Shown here in pieces: positions 7,980-14,758 of a stretch of DNA of 25,779 nucleotides. The position numbers were made by a program, and so were the translations under genes. Source of the DNA: Chloroflexota bacterium (GTDB lineage Bacteria > Chloroflexota > Limnocylindria > Limnocylindrales > CSP1-4); the NCBI GenBank assembly GCA_021786915.1, contig JAJYMP010000762.1, forward strand, positions 1 through 25,779. Direction: 5' to 3'. The notes beneath the pieces are model-generated. The model ran no database searches. It was given only the letters and a program-made list of their open reading frames with translations, and had not been told where the DNA came from. Each line of letters opens with the position of its first letter. The first letter of the stretch is position 1.

Positions 7980-8453
7980 CTATGGAATAGGCACCGGCAC
8001 CGGATGGCGGCCGGAAACGTACGAGCCGACGGGGCGCCGGAAGCCGACCGCCAGACGGTTCCAGCCGTTGATCGCCACGATCGCGAGGGTGAGCGCGACC
8101 TGCTCGGCCGGGTCGAACGCACGCGCCAACGCCGCATAGACCTCGTCGGGCGCGCCGGTCTCATGCAGTAGCGTGAGGGCCTCGGTCCAGGCGAGGGCGG
8201 CCCGCTCCCGGGGCGTGAAGAACGGCGCCTCGCGCCAGACGATGACGAGGTGGAGACGCTGCTCATCCTCGCCGATCGCCCGGGCGTCCTTGGTGTGCAT
8301 GTCAAGGCAGTACGCGCAGCCGTTGATCTGGGAGGCGCGCTGCCGCACGAGCTCGAGCAGCTTCGGTTCGAGGGTGCTCGACTCGACGACCTCCTCGAGT
8401 CCGCTCATGGCCCGACTCGCCTCGGGCAGCACGGTCCTGTGGTCCAGTCGCAT
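7980..8453 (-). CDS. Carboxymuconolactone decarboxylase/AhpD-like alkylhydroperoxidase family protein
   Basis: The product (157 residues from this start) has the AhpD core INGCAYCLDMHTKDAR with the redox pair Cys46/Cys49 and His53. Helical segments around it are typical of the family (LELVRQRASQ, AALAWTEALTLL, LTLAIVAINGWNRLAV). Such proteins use the CxxC to reduce peroxides or act as related disulfide/lyase enzymes. I placed the start at ATG 8453 because AGAGGG lies just upstream and family members begin with the same MRLD segment. The frame remains open to ATG 8546, but that 31-residue extension is Gly/Pro-rich and has no ribosome binding site. About 117 bases separate it from the cupin gene on the same strand. 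Confidence 0.9.
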   Translation of the reverse strand: MRLDHRTVLPEASRAMSGLEEVVESSTLEPKLLELVRQRASQINGCAYCLDMHTKDARAIGEDEQRLHLVIVWREAPFFTPRERAALAWTEALTLLHETGAPDEVYAALARAFDPAEQVALTLAIVAINGWNRLAVGFRRPVGSYVSGRHPVPVPIP

Positions 8454-8666
8454 CGTTCCCTCTGGCGCATCGCCTTCGTCGGGCCGGTCACCGCCCGGGG
8501 CCACCGGCCCGCCTGAGTCGCCTGTCGTGTTCGGGATCGCATTCATGAGTGCGACGGTGGACCTCGGTCGGGGGTATGTCTGTCCGCTGGCAGACAGAGG
8601 CGGGGGGACTGCGGCCGGATTCGGCAGCCGCGTCCGCGATCGAGCTCACCCGACTGTCAGCAGCGC

Positions 8667-9437
8667 TCAGGCGACGCCACTTGCATCCGAGAACCAGGCG
8701 CCGAGTGATGGGGGCAGCCAGTCGAGGTGGCGTCCGATCTCGCGCCGGGTCGCCCAGTAGCACTCGCAGGCGATCTGTTCGAGGCCGGCCCGGTCCGCGA
8801 CCGCGACGTGGCCCCGTCCGCGCGTGATCGCCCCGAGCCGCTCGAGCTCGGTGAGGGCGACCGTCACGGTCGGCCGCTGCACGCCGAGACGCAGCGCCAG
8901 GAACTCGTGGGTCACCACGAGCTCATCGGCGAGGCCGAGGTCGTGAGCGGCGAGGAGGTGGCGGGCCGCGCGGGCGACGACGTCATGGTGGCGATCGCAC
9001 GCGGCGGAGATCGCGCGCTGACCGATGACTGCGGCGGCATGGTGGTGCAGGCGCCGGTGCAGCTCCGGGTTCCGGTCGACCTCCGCGGCGAGCTCGGTGG
9101 TCGCGAGCTGGAGGAAGAGCCCGCCGGTCTGGCACACGACCCAGATCCCGCTGACTTGGCTGCCGAACAGCGCCGGCCAGCCGGCCATCCCCTCCCTGCC
9201 GACGAAGCCGACCTCGACCGCGGAGCCATCGGCCATCAGGACGAACTCGGACAGCGCCCCGGTCTCCGGGAAGTAGACGGAGTTGATGGGGCTCCCCGGC
9301 GTCATGAGGGTCGCCATTCGATCGAGACGGACCCGATGCGCGTGTGCGGCCAGGCGTTCGGCATCGTCCGCGGGGAGACCCAACAGGAGCAGGTTCCCCG
9401 GAACCGGCGGCCCGCCCGTTGCCACTGCGGCTACCAC
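8667..9437 (-). CDS. Crp/Fnr-family transcriptional regulator
   Basis: The 256-residue protein has an N-terminal cyclic-nucleotide-binding-like beta barrel (about 15-130; INSVYFPETGALSEFVLMAD, VEVGFVGREGMAG). A long dimer helix follows, then a C-terminal winged helix-turn-helix (THEFLALRLGVQRPTVTVAL at about 176-195) and a tail GLEQIACECYWATRREI. This is the Crp/Fnr subfamily without an N-terminal Fe-S Cys cluster. It shares a 412-base region with the divergent molybdopterin oxidoreductase gene and precedes the AhpD/cupin/P450 genes on its own strand, so either could be a target. The start is uncertain: GTG 9437 has no clear ribosome binding site, and a slightly shorter protein is possible. 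Confidence 0.88.
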   Translation of the reverse strand: MVAAVATGGPPVPGNLLLLGLPADDAERLAAHAHRVRLDRMATLMTPGSPINSVYFPETGALSEFVLMADGSAVEVGFVGREGMAGWPALFGSQVSGIWVVCQTGGLFLQLATTELAAEVDRNPELHRRLHHHAAAVIGQRAISAACDRHHDVVARAARHLLAAHDLGLADELVVTHEFLALRLGVQRPTVTVALTELERLGAITRGRGHVAVADRAGLEQIACECYWATRREIGRHLDWLPPSLGAWFSDASGVA

Positions 9438-9849
9438 GTTTGGGATCGGCAGGGGCCCGGGCCGCGGGCTGAGGCGCGGCGCGACATACCCGTGGTCGCG
9501 CCTTCCGCACGCCAGTCAGGCAGCTCTGAAGGGCCCATCGATCTCGGCCGTGCTCCTGCTGCGGCGCCGTCGGTCGTGCCGGTCACGGCCGTCGCCTCGT
9601 CGATTATGCGCGGTGAGCGTCGATCGGAACCTCCCTCAGGTCTCCGAGAGCAGGAGGATCACGGACCGGATTGGTCGGTCTGAGGGTCAGCGAGATGACA
9701 GTCGAGTTGGCCGCCCGCCTGACAACGTGTCTCGATACCGGTCACTCCGGGACGCACAGCGCCGACGCCTGCAGGTTTGCGAGACGGGAGGACCACGTTC
9801 GCATGGCACCGATGAACTCAGCAATGCGGGCGGTCGGACGGCCGGTCCT
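9438..9849. other. Divergent intergenic region between the Crp/Fnr and molybdopterin oxidoreductase genes
   Basis: This 412-base gap should hold both divergent promoters. I found no clear Crp or Fnr palindrome and no strong terminator. A short plus-strand ORF (9695-9853) is the only possible coding content and is listed separately. Confidence 0.5.
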
Positions 9850-9853
9850 GTGA
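9695..9853 (+). CDS. Possible small ORF coupled to the oxidoreductase gene
   Basis: A 52-residue ORF (MTVELAARLTTCLDTGHSGT onward) ends with TGA at 9851-9853, overlapping the GTG start of the next gene as GTGA, a common sign of translational coupling. The start lacks a strong Shine-Dalgarno sequence and no family is recognised. It may be a leader ORF or chance. If real, it places the oxidoreductase second in an operon. Confidence 0.25.
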   Translation: MTVELAARLTTCLDTGHSGTHSADACRFARREDHVRMAPMNSAMRAVGRPVL

Positions 9854-11316
9854 CCGTCGACTTCCCGGCCTGGCTGCGCGCGGCGCACTGGATCAACGTC
9901 TTCTTCCTGGGCCTCCTGATCCGGGCCGGCATCCAGATCCTGGGTGCGTATCCGCGCCTCTACTGGAACGACAACTCGACGCCCGGCACGGAGTGGCTCA
10001 AGTTCGCCAAGCGTCCCATCCCCACGGACAGACCCTGGACCGCTCTCGAGCAGGAGCGGGACGTCTCGGCGTGGCTGGGTCAGCCGGGCGGCAACAACTT
10101 GGGTCTGGGGCGCCACTGGCACTTCTCCGCCGCGACCTTCTGGGTGCTCAACGGCGTCGTCTACGTCGTGCTGCTCCTTGTGAGCGGGGAGTGGCAGCGG
10201 CTCATCCCAACCTCCTGGTCGATCTTCCCCGATGCCTGGGAGTCTGTGCTGACATACGCGAGCCTGCACGCGCCGTCCGCAGGCCCGGGGATGCCCTACG
10301 ACCCGCTCCAGCAGCTTGCCTATGCCGCCGTCGTCTTCCTGCTCGCGCCGTTCCTGATCCTCACGGGCGCGGCCCAGTCGCCCGGGATCGAGGCGCAGTT
10401 CCCCCGCTACGCACGGCTCTTCGGGGGCAGGCAGGGGGCGCGCAGCCTCCACTTCCTGGGCCTGCTCGCCTTCATCGCGTTCATCGTCATGCACACGTTC
10501 CTGGTCGTGGTGACCGGCTTCTCCAAGAACATGGGCGACATCATCCTGGGGCAGCACCAGACCGACCAGGGTGTCGCCGTTGTCATGGGGCCGGCGCTGA
10601 TCGCCTCGATGCTGGCGATCTACGCCGTGACGTCCTGGGCCTCGCGGCGCCGGCCGCGGACCGCCCAGCACCTCCTGGGCTGGATCATCCGCCCGACCAT
10701 GCGGGCGCTGGCCGTGCGCACACGCTCCCGCCAGCACTATCCGGCCAGCAGCATCTCCCCGCAGCTCCTCGTCAACGGCGAGTCGCCCGACACGTCCGAG
10801 TACGCTCAGCTGGCGGCGGACGGCTTCTCCGACTGGCGCCTCGAGGTGGGCGGCCTCGTGGAGACGCCCCTGAGCCTGACGCTTGCCGACCTGCGCGGGA
10901 TGCCTGCCCAGACACAGATCACGAAGCACCACTGCATCCAGGGCTGGTGCGGCATCGCCGAATGGGGCGGCGTGCCCCTTGGCGCCATCCTCGACGCCTG
11001 CCGCCCATTGCCGGCCGCTCGCTTCCTCGTCTTCCGCTCGTACCAGCTGGACCAGTCTGGTCAGCCCTTCTACGAATCGGTCGACATCGCCCTCGCGCGC
11101 CATCCCCAGACGATCCTGGCCGACCGGATGAACGGCCGAGCGCTGCCCGTCCCGCACGGGGCTCCGCTGCGCCTCCGCGTGGAGACCGAGCTCGGCTTCA
11201 AGATGGTCAAGTGGCTGCGGCGCATCGACTTCGTGGCCGACTATCGCGATCTCGGCGCCGGCGAGGGCGGCTCGCGCGAGGACACCATGTACTACGAGCA
11301 GGCGGTCGGCATCTGA
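9850..11316 (+). CDS. Fused cytochrome b561-type / molybdopterin-dependent oxidoreductase
   Basis: The 488-residue fusion protein has an N-terminal membrane domain with about four to five helices (first about 14-32, others near 95-115, 155-180, 200-225, 245-265) and candidate heme-ligand histidines His13, His89/His91, His201 and His215. The second half (about 320-470) is a sulfite-oxidase/MsrP-like molybdopterin domain. Its motif HHCIQGWCG has Cys362 in the position of the molybdenum-ligand Cys of CVEGW-type enzymes, and RNGRALPVPHGAPLRLR-like loops follow. Both functions in one chain suggest a self-contained module passing electrons between the molybdenum centre and the quinone pool. There is no Tat signal at the N-terminus. 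GTG 9850 is chosen because the membrane domain begins immediately; upstream sequence in frame is not protein-like. Confidence 0.85.
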   Translation: MTVDFPAWLRAAHWINVFFLGLLIRAGIQILGAYPRLYWNDNSTPGTEWLKFAKRPIPTDRPWTALEQERDVSAWLGQPGGNNLGLGRHWHFSAATFWVLNGVVYVVLLLVSGEWQRLIPTSWSIFPDAWESVLTYASLHAPSAGPGMPYDPLQQLAYAAVVFLLAPFLILTGAAQSPGIEAQFPRYARLFGGRQGARSLHFLGLLAFIAFIVMHTFLVVVTGFSKNMGDIILGQHQTDQGVAVVMGPALIASMLAIYAVTSWASRRRPRTAQHLLGWIIRPTMRALAVRTRSRQHYPASSISPQLLVNGESPDTSEYAQLAADGFSDWRLEVGGLVETPLSLTLADLRGMPAQTQITKHHCIQGWCGIAEWGGVPLGAILDACRPLPAARFLVFRSYQLDQSGQPFYESVDIALARHPQTILADRMNGRALPVPHGAPLRLRVETELGFKMVKWLRRIDFVADYRDLGAGEGGSREDTMYYEQAVGI

Positions 11317-11532
11317 ATCGCGGATCTGTCCCACCACTCGGACGACTCGAAATTGCGCGTCAGGTACCGCGGCGAGCTGGGTCGGCAGCCCCGGCAACGG
11401 TCGCTGCAATGAAGGGCAGCGTCAGGCGCCACGTGGCCATCAAGCAGATCGAGCCCGCCGCTGAGTCTCCGCCTCGCGCCCTCCACCCCGACCACGATCC
11501 CGAGGACTCCAGCTCCGACCCCGCCGAGGGTC
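11317..11532. other. Intergenic region before the DUF488 gene
   Basis: The reading frame of the DUF488 gene is open here from ATG 11409, but the sequence (Pro/Asp/Ser-rich, no conserved feature) looks like non-coding DNA or a disordered extension. No terminator is evident after the oxidoreductase stop. Confidence 0.4.
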
Positions 11533-11556
11533 GGCCGATGGTTCGAACCATCGGCC
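11533..11556. promoter_or_regulatory. Perfect 24-bp palindrome over a start codon
   Basis: Arms GGCCGATGGTTC and GAACCATCGGCC meet with no spacer, so the sequence equals its own reverse complement over 24 bases. The start codon of the DUF488 gene (11538) lies inside the left arm. It could be an operator or, in RNA, a hairpin masking the start codon. The coding sequence MVRTIGHG is family-typical, so part of the symmetry is coding-constrained. Confidence 0.5.
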
Positions 11557-12059
11557 ACGGGACGCGCACGATCGATGAGCTCGCCGCCCTCCTTTCGTCG
11601 GCCGGCGTCGCGACCCTGATCGACGTCCGTCGCTACCCGATGGGACGGCGACAGCCGCACCTGTCCCGGGAGCGGCTCGCGATCGACCTTCCTGAGCGCG
11701 GCCTCGCCTATGAGTGGTGGGGCGAGGCGCTCGGTGGACGCCGGCCGGTCGCGGGCGCGATGGTGTCGGGCAGCGGCTGGCGCCAGCCGGCTTTCGCCGC
11801 GTACAGCGCGTACATGTCGAGCCCGGTATTCCACGACGCGCTGGCGGAGCTGGAACGGCGAGCGAGGGCCGGCGAGGCACTGGCGGTCATGTGCGCCGAG
11901 ACGGTGTGGTGGCGCTGCCATCGGCGCCTGATCGCCGATGCCCTGATGCTCGACGGCCTCGACGTGGAGCACCTGATCGATCGGGTGCCGGGGCGACGCC
12001 ATCGGCCGTCCGGGCTGGGGCTAACCCAGCACCCCGGCATTCGAGGGCCGCGTGCTTAG
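11538..12059 (+). CDS. DUF488 family protein
   Basis: The 173-residue protein has the DUF488 signature. It begins MVRTIGHGTRTIDELAALLS (the T-IGHG-T element), then LIDVRRYPMGRRQPHLSRE. Near the C-terminus it has CAETVWWRCHRRLIADAL, with Cys119 and the conserved C-HR (Cys127). The family is widespread and its biochemical role is not established. ATG 11538 is preferred because GAGGG lies 7 bases upstream and the family motif starts at once. A longer form from 11409 is possible. It is convergent with the NirK-like gene; the stops are only 22 bases apart, leaving no room for a terminator. Confidence 0.85.
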   Translation: MVRTIGHGTRTIDELAALLSSAGVATLIDVRRYPMGRRQPHLSRERLAIDLPERGLAYEWWGEALGGRRPVAGAMVSGSGWRQPAFAAYSAYMSSPVFHDALAELERRARAGEALAVMCAETVWWRCHRRLIADALMLDGLDVEHLIDRVPGRRHRPSGLGLTQHPGIRGPRA

Positions 12060-12080
12060 CGTATCCGGATCCAGCCCGCT

Positions 12081-13259
12081 TCAGCTGACCTTGAATAGCC
12101 CTGTGGCGCCCTTGGAGGCATCGCTGAACTTGTGGGTCACGAAAGGATACGTGCCGGGTTCGGCGAACGTGAGCTCGACGAGCGCCCCGTCGCCGGGCGG
12201 CACGTTGATCGTCTGGTGCATGCCCTGGGCGTTCGGCGGGTAGCCCTCGGCCTCGTAGTGCGAGAAGAGCGCCCCGATCACATGGAAGGCGGACGAGGAG
12301 TTGGGGCCGGCGTTGAGGATGAAGAGGCGCACCAGCTCGCCCGCCTTGGCCGCCAGCGGTGCCGTTTTGTGGCGGAGCGACTGGCCGTTGAACACGACGA
12401 AGTCGGGAGGTGCGTTGAGCATCTTCGCGTAGTCGCCGCCGGCGCCGTAGAACTCGCTCTGCACGATGACGTACTCGTGCGCTGTCGGGCGGCCGCCCTT
12501 CGGGTCGACGATCGCCATGCCGTACATGCCGTCGGCGATGTGCATGAGGACCGGCGCCGCACCGCAGTGGTACATGAACACGCCCGGGTACTGCGCGGTC
12601 CAGTCGAAGCTCGCGGTCGCGCCCGGCGCGACCTCCTGGTAGACCCTGCTCCAGGCGACCTGCGCCGCGTGGAAGTCGATCGAGTGCGGCATCGAGCCTC
12701 GGTTCGTCAGCGTGAAGTGGACGGTGTCGCCCTCAGTGATCCGAAGCGTCGGCGCCGGGACCTGCCCATCGAAGTTCATCGAGCCGTAGACGGCGTTCGG
12801 CGACCGGGCGATCAGGATCGACTGGCCGGGTCCGTCGTAGGAGGTGAGGTTGAACGCGACCGGTGCGGACTGTGCCGGCCGGTAGGGCGGCGGGGCGGCG
12901 AAGTCGGGCGGGCTCGGCTCACGCGCCGCCGCGGCGCCAGAGGGCAGGGGAGTCGCGCTCGCCGTCGCGGCCGAGCTGGCCGGGGCGGCAGCCGAGGACG
13001 ACGGGCTCGGCGAGCCCGGGGCAGGACTCCCGCTTGCTGCCGGGCTCGGTCCCGTGGCGGCCGGGCTCGGTGCGGGGCCGAAGGACCAGGAGGGCGCGAC
13101 GGCAGGGCCGCAGCCCGCGAGGAGCGCGGCCGCGCCGACCCCACCGACGAGCAGGCCCCCGCTGCGGAGGACCTCCCGGCGGCTGACCGGGCTTGCCGGC
13201 CGTGCCGACGGCGCCGCCGCAGCGGTCCCATGTGTGCCCGTGACGTCAGCGTGCGACAC
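12081..13259 (-). CDS. NirK-like copper nitrite reductase / two-domain multicopper oxidase, Tat lipoprotein
   Basis: The 392-residue exported protein has SRREVLRSGGLL (26-37) as a twin-arginine motif and LLAGC with lipobox Cys50. A Pro/Ala/Ser-rich linker follows (about 51-130), then two cupredoxin domains. All landmark residues of copper nitrite reductases have counterparts. Type 1 copper: His192, Cys232, His240, Met245. Type 2 copper: His197, His231, His376. Catalytic pair: Asp195 and His326. Such enzymes reduce nitrite to NO outside the membrane. Start GTG 13259 is supported by AAAGGAG 7 bases upstream; the open frame upstream is not protein-like. No dedicated assembly gene is adjacent. 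Other two-domain copper oxidases share this layout, so the substrate is likely but not certain. Confidence 0.85.
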   Translation of the reverse strand: MSHADVTGTHGTAAAAPSARPASPVSRREVLRSGGLLVGGVGAAALLAGCGPAVAPSWSFGPAPSPAATGPSPAASGSPAPGSPSPSSSAAAPASSAATASATPLPSGAAAAREPSPPDFAAPPPYRPAQSAPVAFNLTSYDGPGQSILIARSPNAVYGSMNFDGQVPAPTLRITEGDTVHFTLTNRGSMPHSIDFHAAQVAWSRVYQEVAPGATASFDWTAQYPGVFMYHCGAAPVLMHIADGMYGMAIVDPKGGRPTAHEYVIVQSEFYGAGGDYAKMLNAPPDFVVFNGQSLRHKTAPLAAKAGELVRLFILNAGPNSSSAFHVIGALFSHYEAEGYPPNAQGMHQTINVPPGDGALVELTFAEPGTYPFVTHKFSDASKGATGLFKVS

Positions 13260-13521
13260 GTGCTCGCTCCTTTCTTGATGTTGTCTTGGGTCCGGGTGTT
13301 GGGGATCCCCGCCGTGAGCATGCACCCTGGCCCGTCTAGGCCCGGCTGGGCCCAAGATGAGCTCGATCGCCAGTGGCATCCGTGGCGTGACGCAGCCCCC
13401 GCCGTTGTCGCTGGCGCACGCCGCAGTGGGTAGGGCCAAGACGGCGGCCATGCTGCCGACGCCGACCGACTGGTGAGCCGTGGATCTACCTCTCGCCTGT
13501 TCGTGAGGCTGCTGCGTCGAG
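13260..13521. other. Region upstream of the NirK-like gene
   Basis: No gene is supported here. The region presumably carries the promoter of the minus-strand NirK-like gene, but I see no clear regulator site. Confidence 0.4.
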
Positions 13522-13540
13522 CCGTGCGGTCAGCACGGCG
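13522..13540 (-). terminator. Hairpin just after the 90-residue small ORF
   Basis: Perfect 7-bp arms GCCGTGC (13522-13528) and GCACGGC (13534-13540) with a 5-base loop lie 18 bases beyond the stop of the minus-strand ORF ending at 13559. There is no U-tract on either side, so termination is plausible but not proven. Confidence 0.35.
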
Positions 13541-13558
13541 TGGCGCCGGGTTCGACGA

Positions 13559-13831
13559 TCATGCGCCGCGCAGCACCTCCCAGTGAGCGATGTGGCGGGT
13601 GGCCTCATCGAAGCTCCGCAGGTCGATCACGCGAGCACGCTCGTAGCCCCGCTCGCGCAGAAGTCGCTGGGCGAGGACTGCCCCCTGACCGCTGCCGAAC
13701 ACGATCTCCGGTACCAGGCGAACCTCCTGGAGAACCTCGCGGACGGCACGCTCAAAGTCACCGTCCGTCCACGGCGTGACCCTGACGCGCGCTCGGATGT
13801 CCAGCGCAGATCCGGTGCCCCGTTCGGTCAT
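13559..13831 (-). CDS. Small hypothetical protein (90 residues)
   Basis: The product begins MTERGTGSALDIRARVRVTP and is predicted to be a small alpha/beta soluble protein with an acidic middle (TDGDFERAVREVLQEV) and a basic helix (AQRLLRERGYERARVIDLRS). The composition is protein-like, unlike the Arg-rich frame upstream. Its ATG overlaps the stop of a 30-residue ORF as ATGA (13828-13831), which suggests translational coupling and fixes the start. I recognise no family. The hairpin at 13522-13540 follows it. Confidence 0.5.
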   Translation of the reverse strand: MTERGTGSALDIRARVRVTPWTDGDFERAVREVLQEVRLVPEIVFGSGQGAVLAQRLLRERGYERARVIDLRSFDEATRHIAHWEVLRGA

Positions 13832-13920
13832 CGGGACACCGCCGTCGGTGTCCCCATTGCTGTCGATCGCGGCCGACCGCCGCCGCGTCCCGTTGTCGCC
13901 ACATGCAGCCGCACCGGCAT
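13828..13920 (-). CDS. Possible 30-residue leader ORF
   Basis: ATG 13920 has a very strong Shine-Dalgarno sequence (AAGGAGGG directly upstream). It encodes MPVRLHVATTGRGGG followed by a basic tail, stopping with TGA that overlaps the start of the 90-residue gene (ATGA). The ribosome binding site here is much better than that of the downstream gene. Translation of the small ORF may therefore feed the larger one. It is Gly/Arg-rich and unlike known families. Confidence 0.4.
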   Translation of the reverse strand: MPVRLHVATTGRGGGRPRSTAMGTPTAVSR

Positions 13921-14006
13921 CTTCCCTCCTTCGAATCGACGATCCCCCACGACATGGCGCGGCGCCCGCGGATGTCGACCGCGGGCACCAGGTGAGGGCT
14001 CGGCGT

Positions 14007-14145
14007 TCAGCCCTCTTCACGGCGACGGTAGACAAGCGTCTGCGGCCCGTCGGTCCGCTGCATGACAGAGACATCCGGCGCCGTCTTGAGTCTCGCCGAG
14101 GACGGCGTCGACGGTGATCACGGCACCGGCGAACAACCAGGACAT
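14007..14145 (-). pseudogene. Possible frameshifted mini-gene
   Basis: From ATG 14145 the frame reads MSWLFAGAVITVDAVLGET. A different frame then gives LKTAPDVSVMQRTDGPQTLV and YRRREEG before TGA at 14007-14009. The total length is one base over a multiple of three, consistent with a single indel near 14090. Both parts look protein-like while their continuations do not. With about 46 codons the case is weak, and no family is recognised. Confidence 0.25.
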
Positions 14146-14277
14146 CGGAACGTGGCCACCGCCCCATAGAGCCGCGGACGCACCCGGGTGAATGCCGGTG
14201 AAGGCCGGGTGACGACGTCGTCGGTCGAGGCCGTTTCGGTCCCGCTTCTCGCGAGGAGCCCACGGGAGGCGCCGCCG

Positions 14278-14460
14278 CTAGGCCCATTCAGCGGGATGCT
14301 CGCTCCGGTCCTCCTCGGCCGCCTTGCTGATGTTCGGCACCACCTGGGACAGCGTTGTGCGGTCCGCCCCGACCATCTTCTCGAGGTCCTCGACGACGAG
14401 GTGCGCGCCCGAATGCCCGGCGTCGCCGTGCGCAGCGCCACAGCCACAGTCCATGCACAC
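14278..14460 (-). CDS. Small Cys-rich hypothetical protein (60 residues)
   Basis: GTG 14460 has GAAGGA about 8 bases upstream and encodes VCMDCGCGAAHGDAGHSGAH, followed by an acidic helix region VVEDLEKMVGADRTTLSQV. The N-terminal CMDCGCG with nearby His residues resembles a small metal-binding knuckle. The rest is a short helical tail. ATG 14454 is an alternative start. The 298-base gap to poxB on the other strand should contain both promoters. I do not assign a family. Confidence 0.5.
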   Translation of the reverse strand: MCMDCGCGAAHGDAGHSGAHLVVEDLEKMVGADRTTLSQVVPNISKAAEEDRSEHPAEWA

Positions 14461-14758
14461 GATCCAGGTCCTTCTGCTTCGATGAATGACCCCACCTTCC
14501 CAGGATCGGGCTGCGTCGTCTGTTCGCCATCTGACAGTCCCAAACCTGGCGGGCGCCCTGCGCCCAACTGGAGGAGTACGGCGCACCGCGAGGGCTTCGG
14601 TCATCCGGCAGACAGAACGGTGGAGAGCTGGCGCATAGGCTCGCCCGACCTGAAGCCTGCGCCTGGCCGGACCGGATGAACCAGACGAGGCAATTGATCT
14701 GGCGAACCAGCGGTTCTCGTGCTCGTCCGGCCCAACCACGCCGCATCCGGGAGGACCG

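Noticed and set aside
8454..8546. Longer start for the AhpD-like protein
   Set aside because: The extra 31 residues are low-complexity and lack a ribosome binding site, while the inner ATG has one and matches the family start.
9993..11537. Upstream extension of the DUF488 frame inside the oxidoreductase gene
   Set aside because: The translation there is Arg/Pro/Gly noise; the open frame is due to GC bias.
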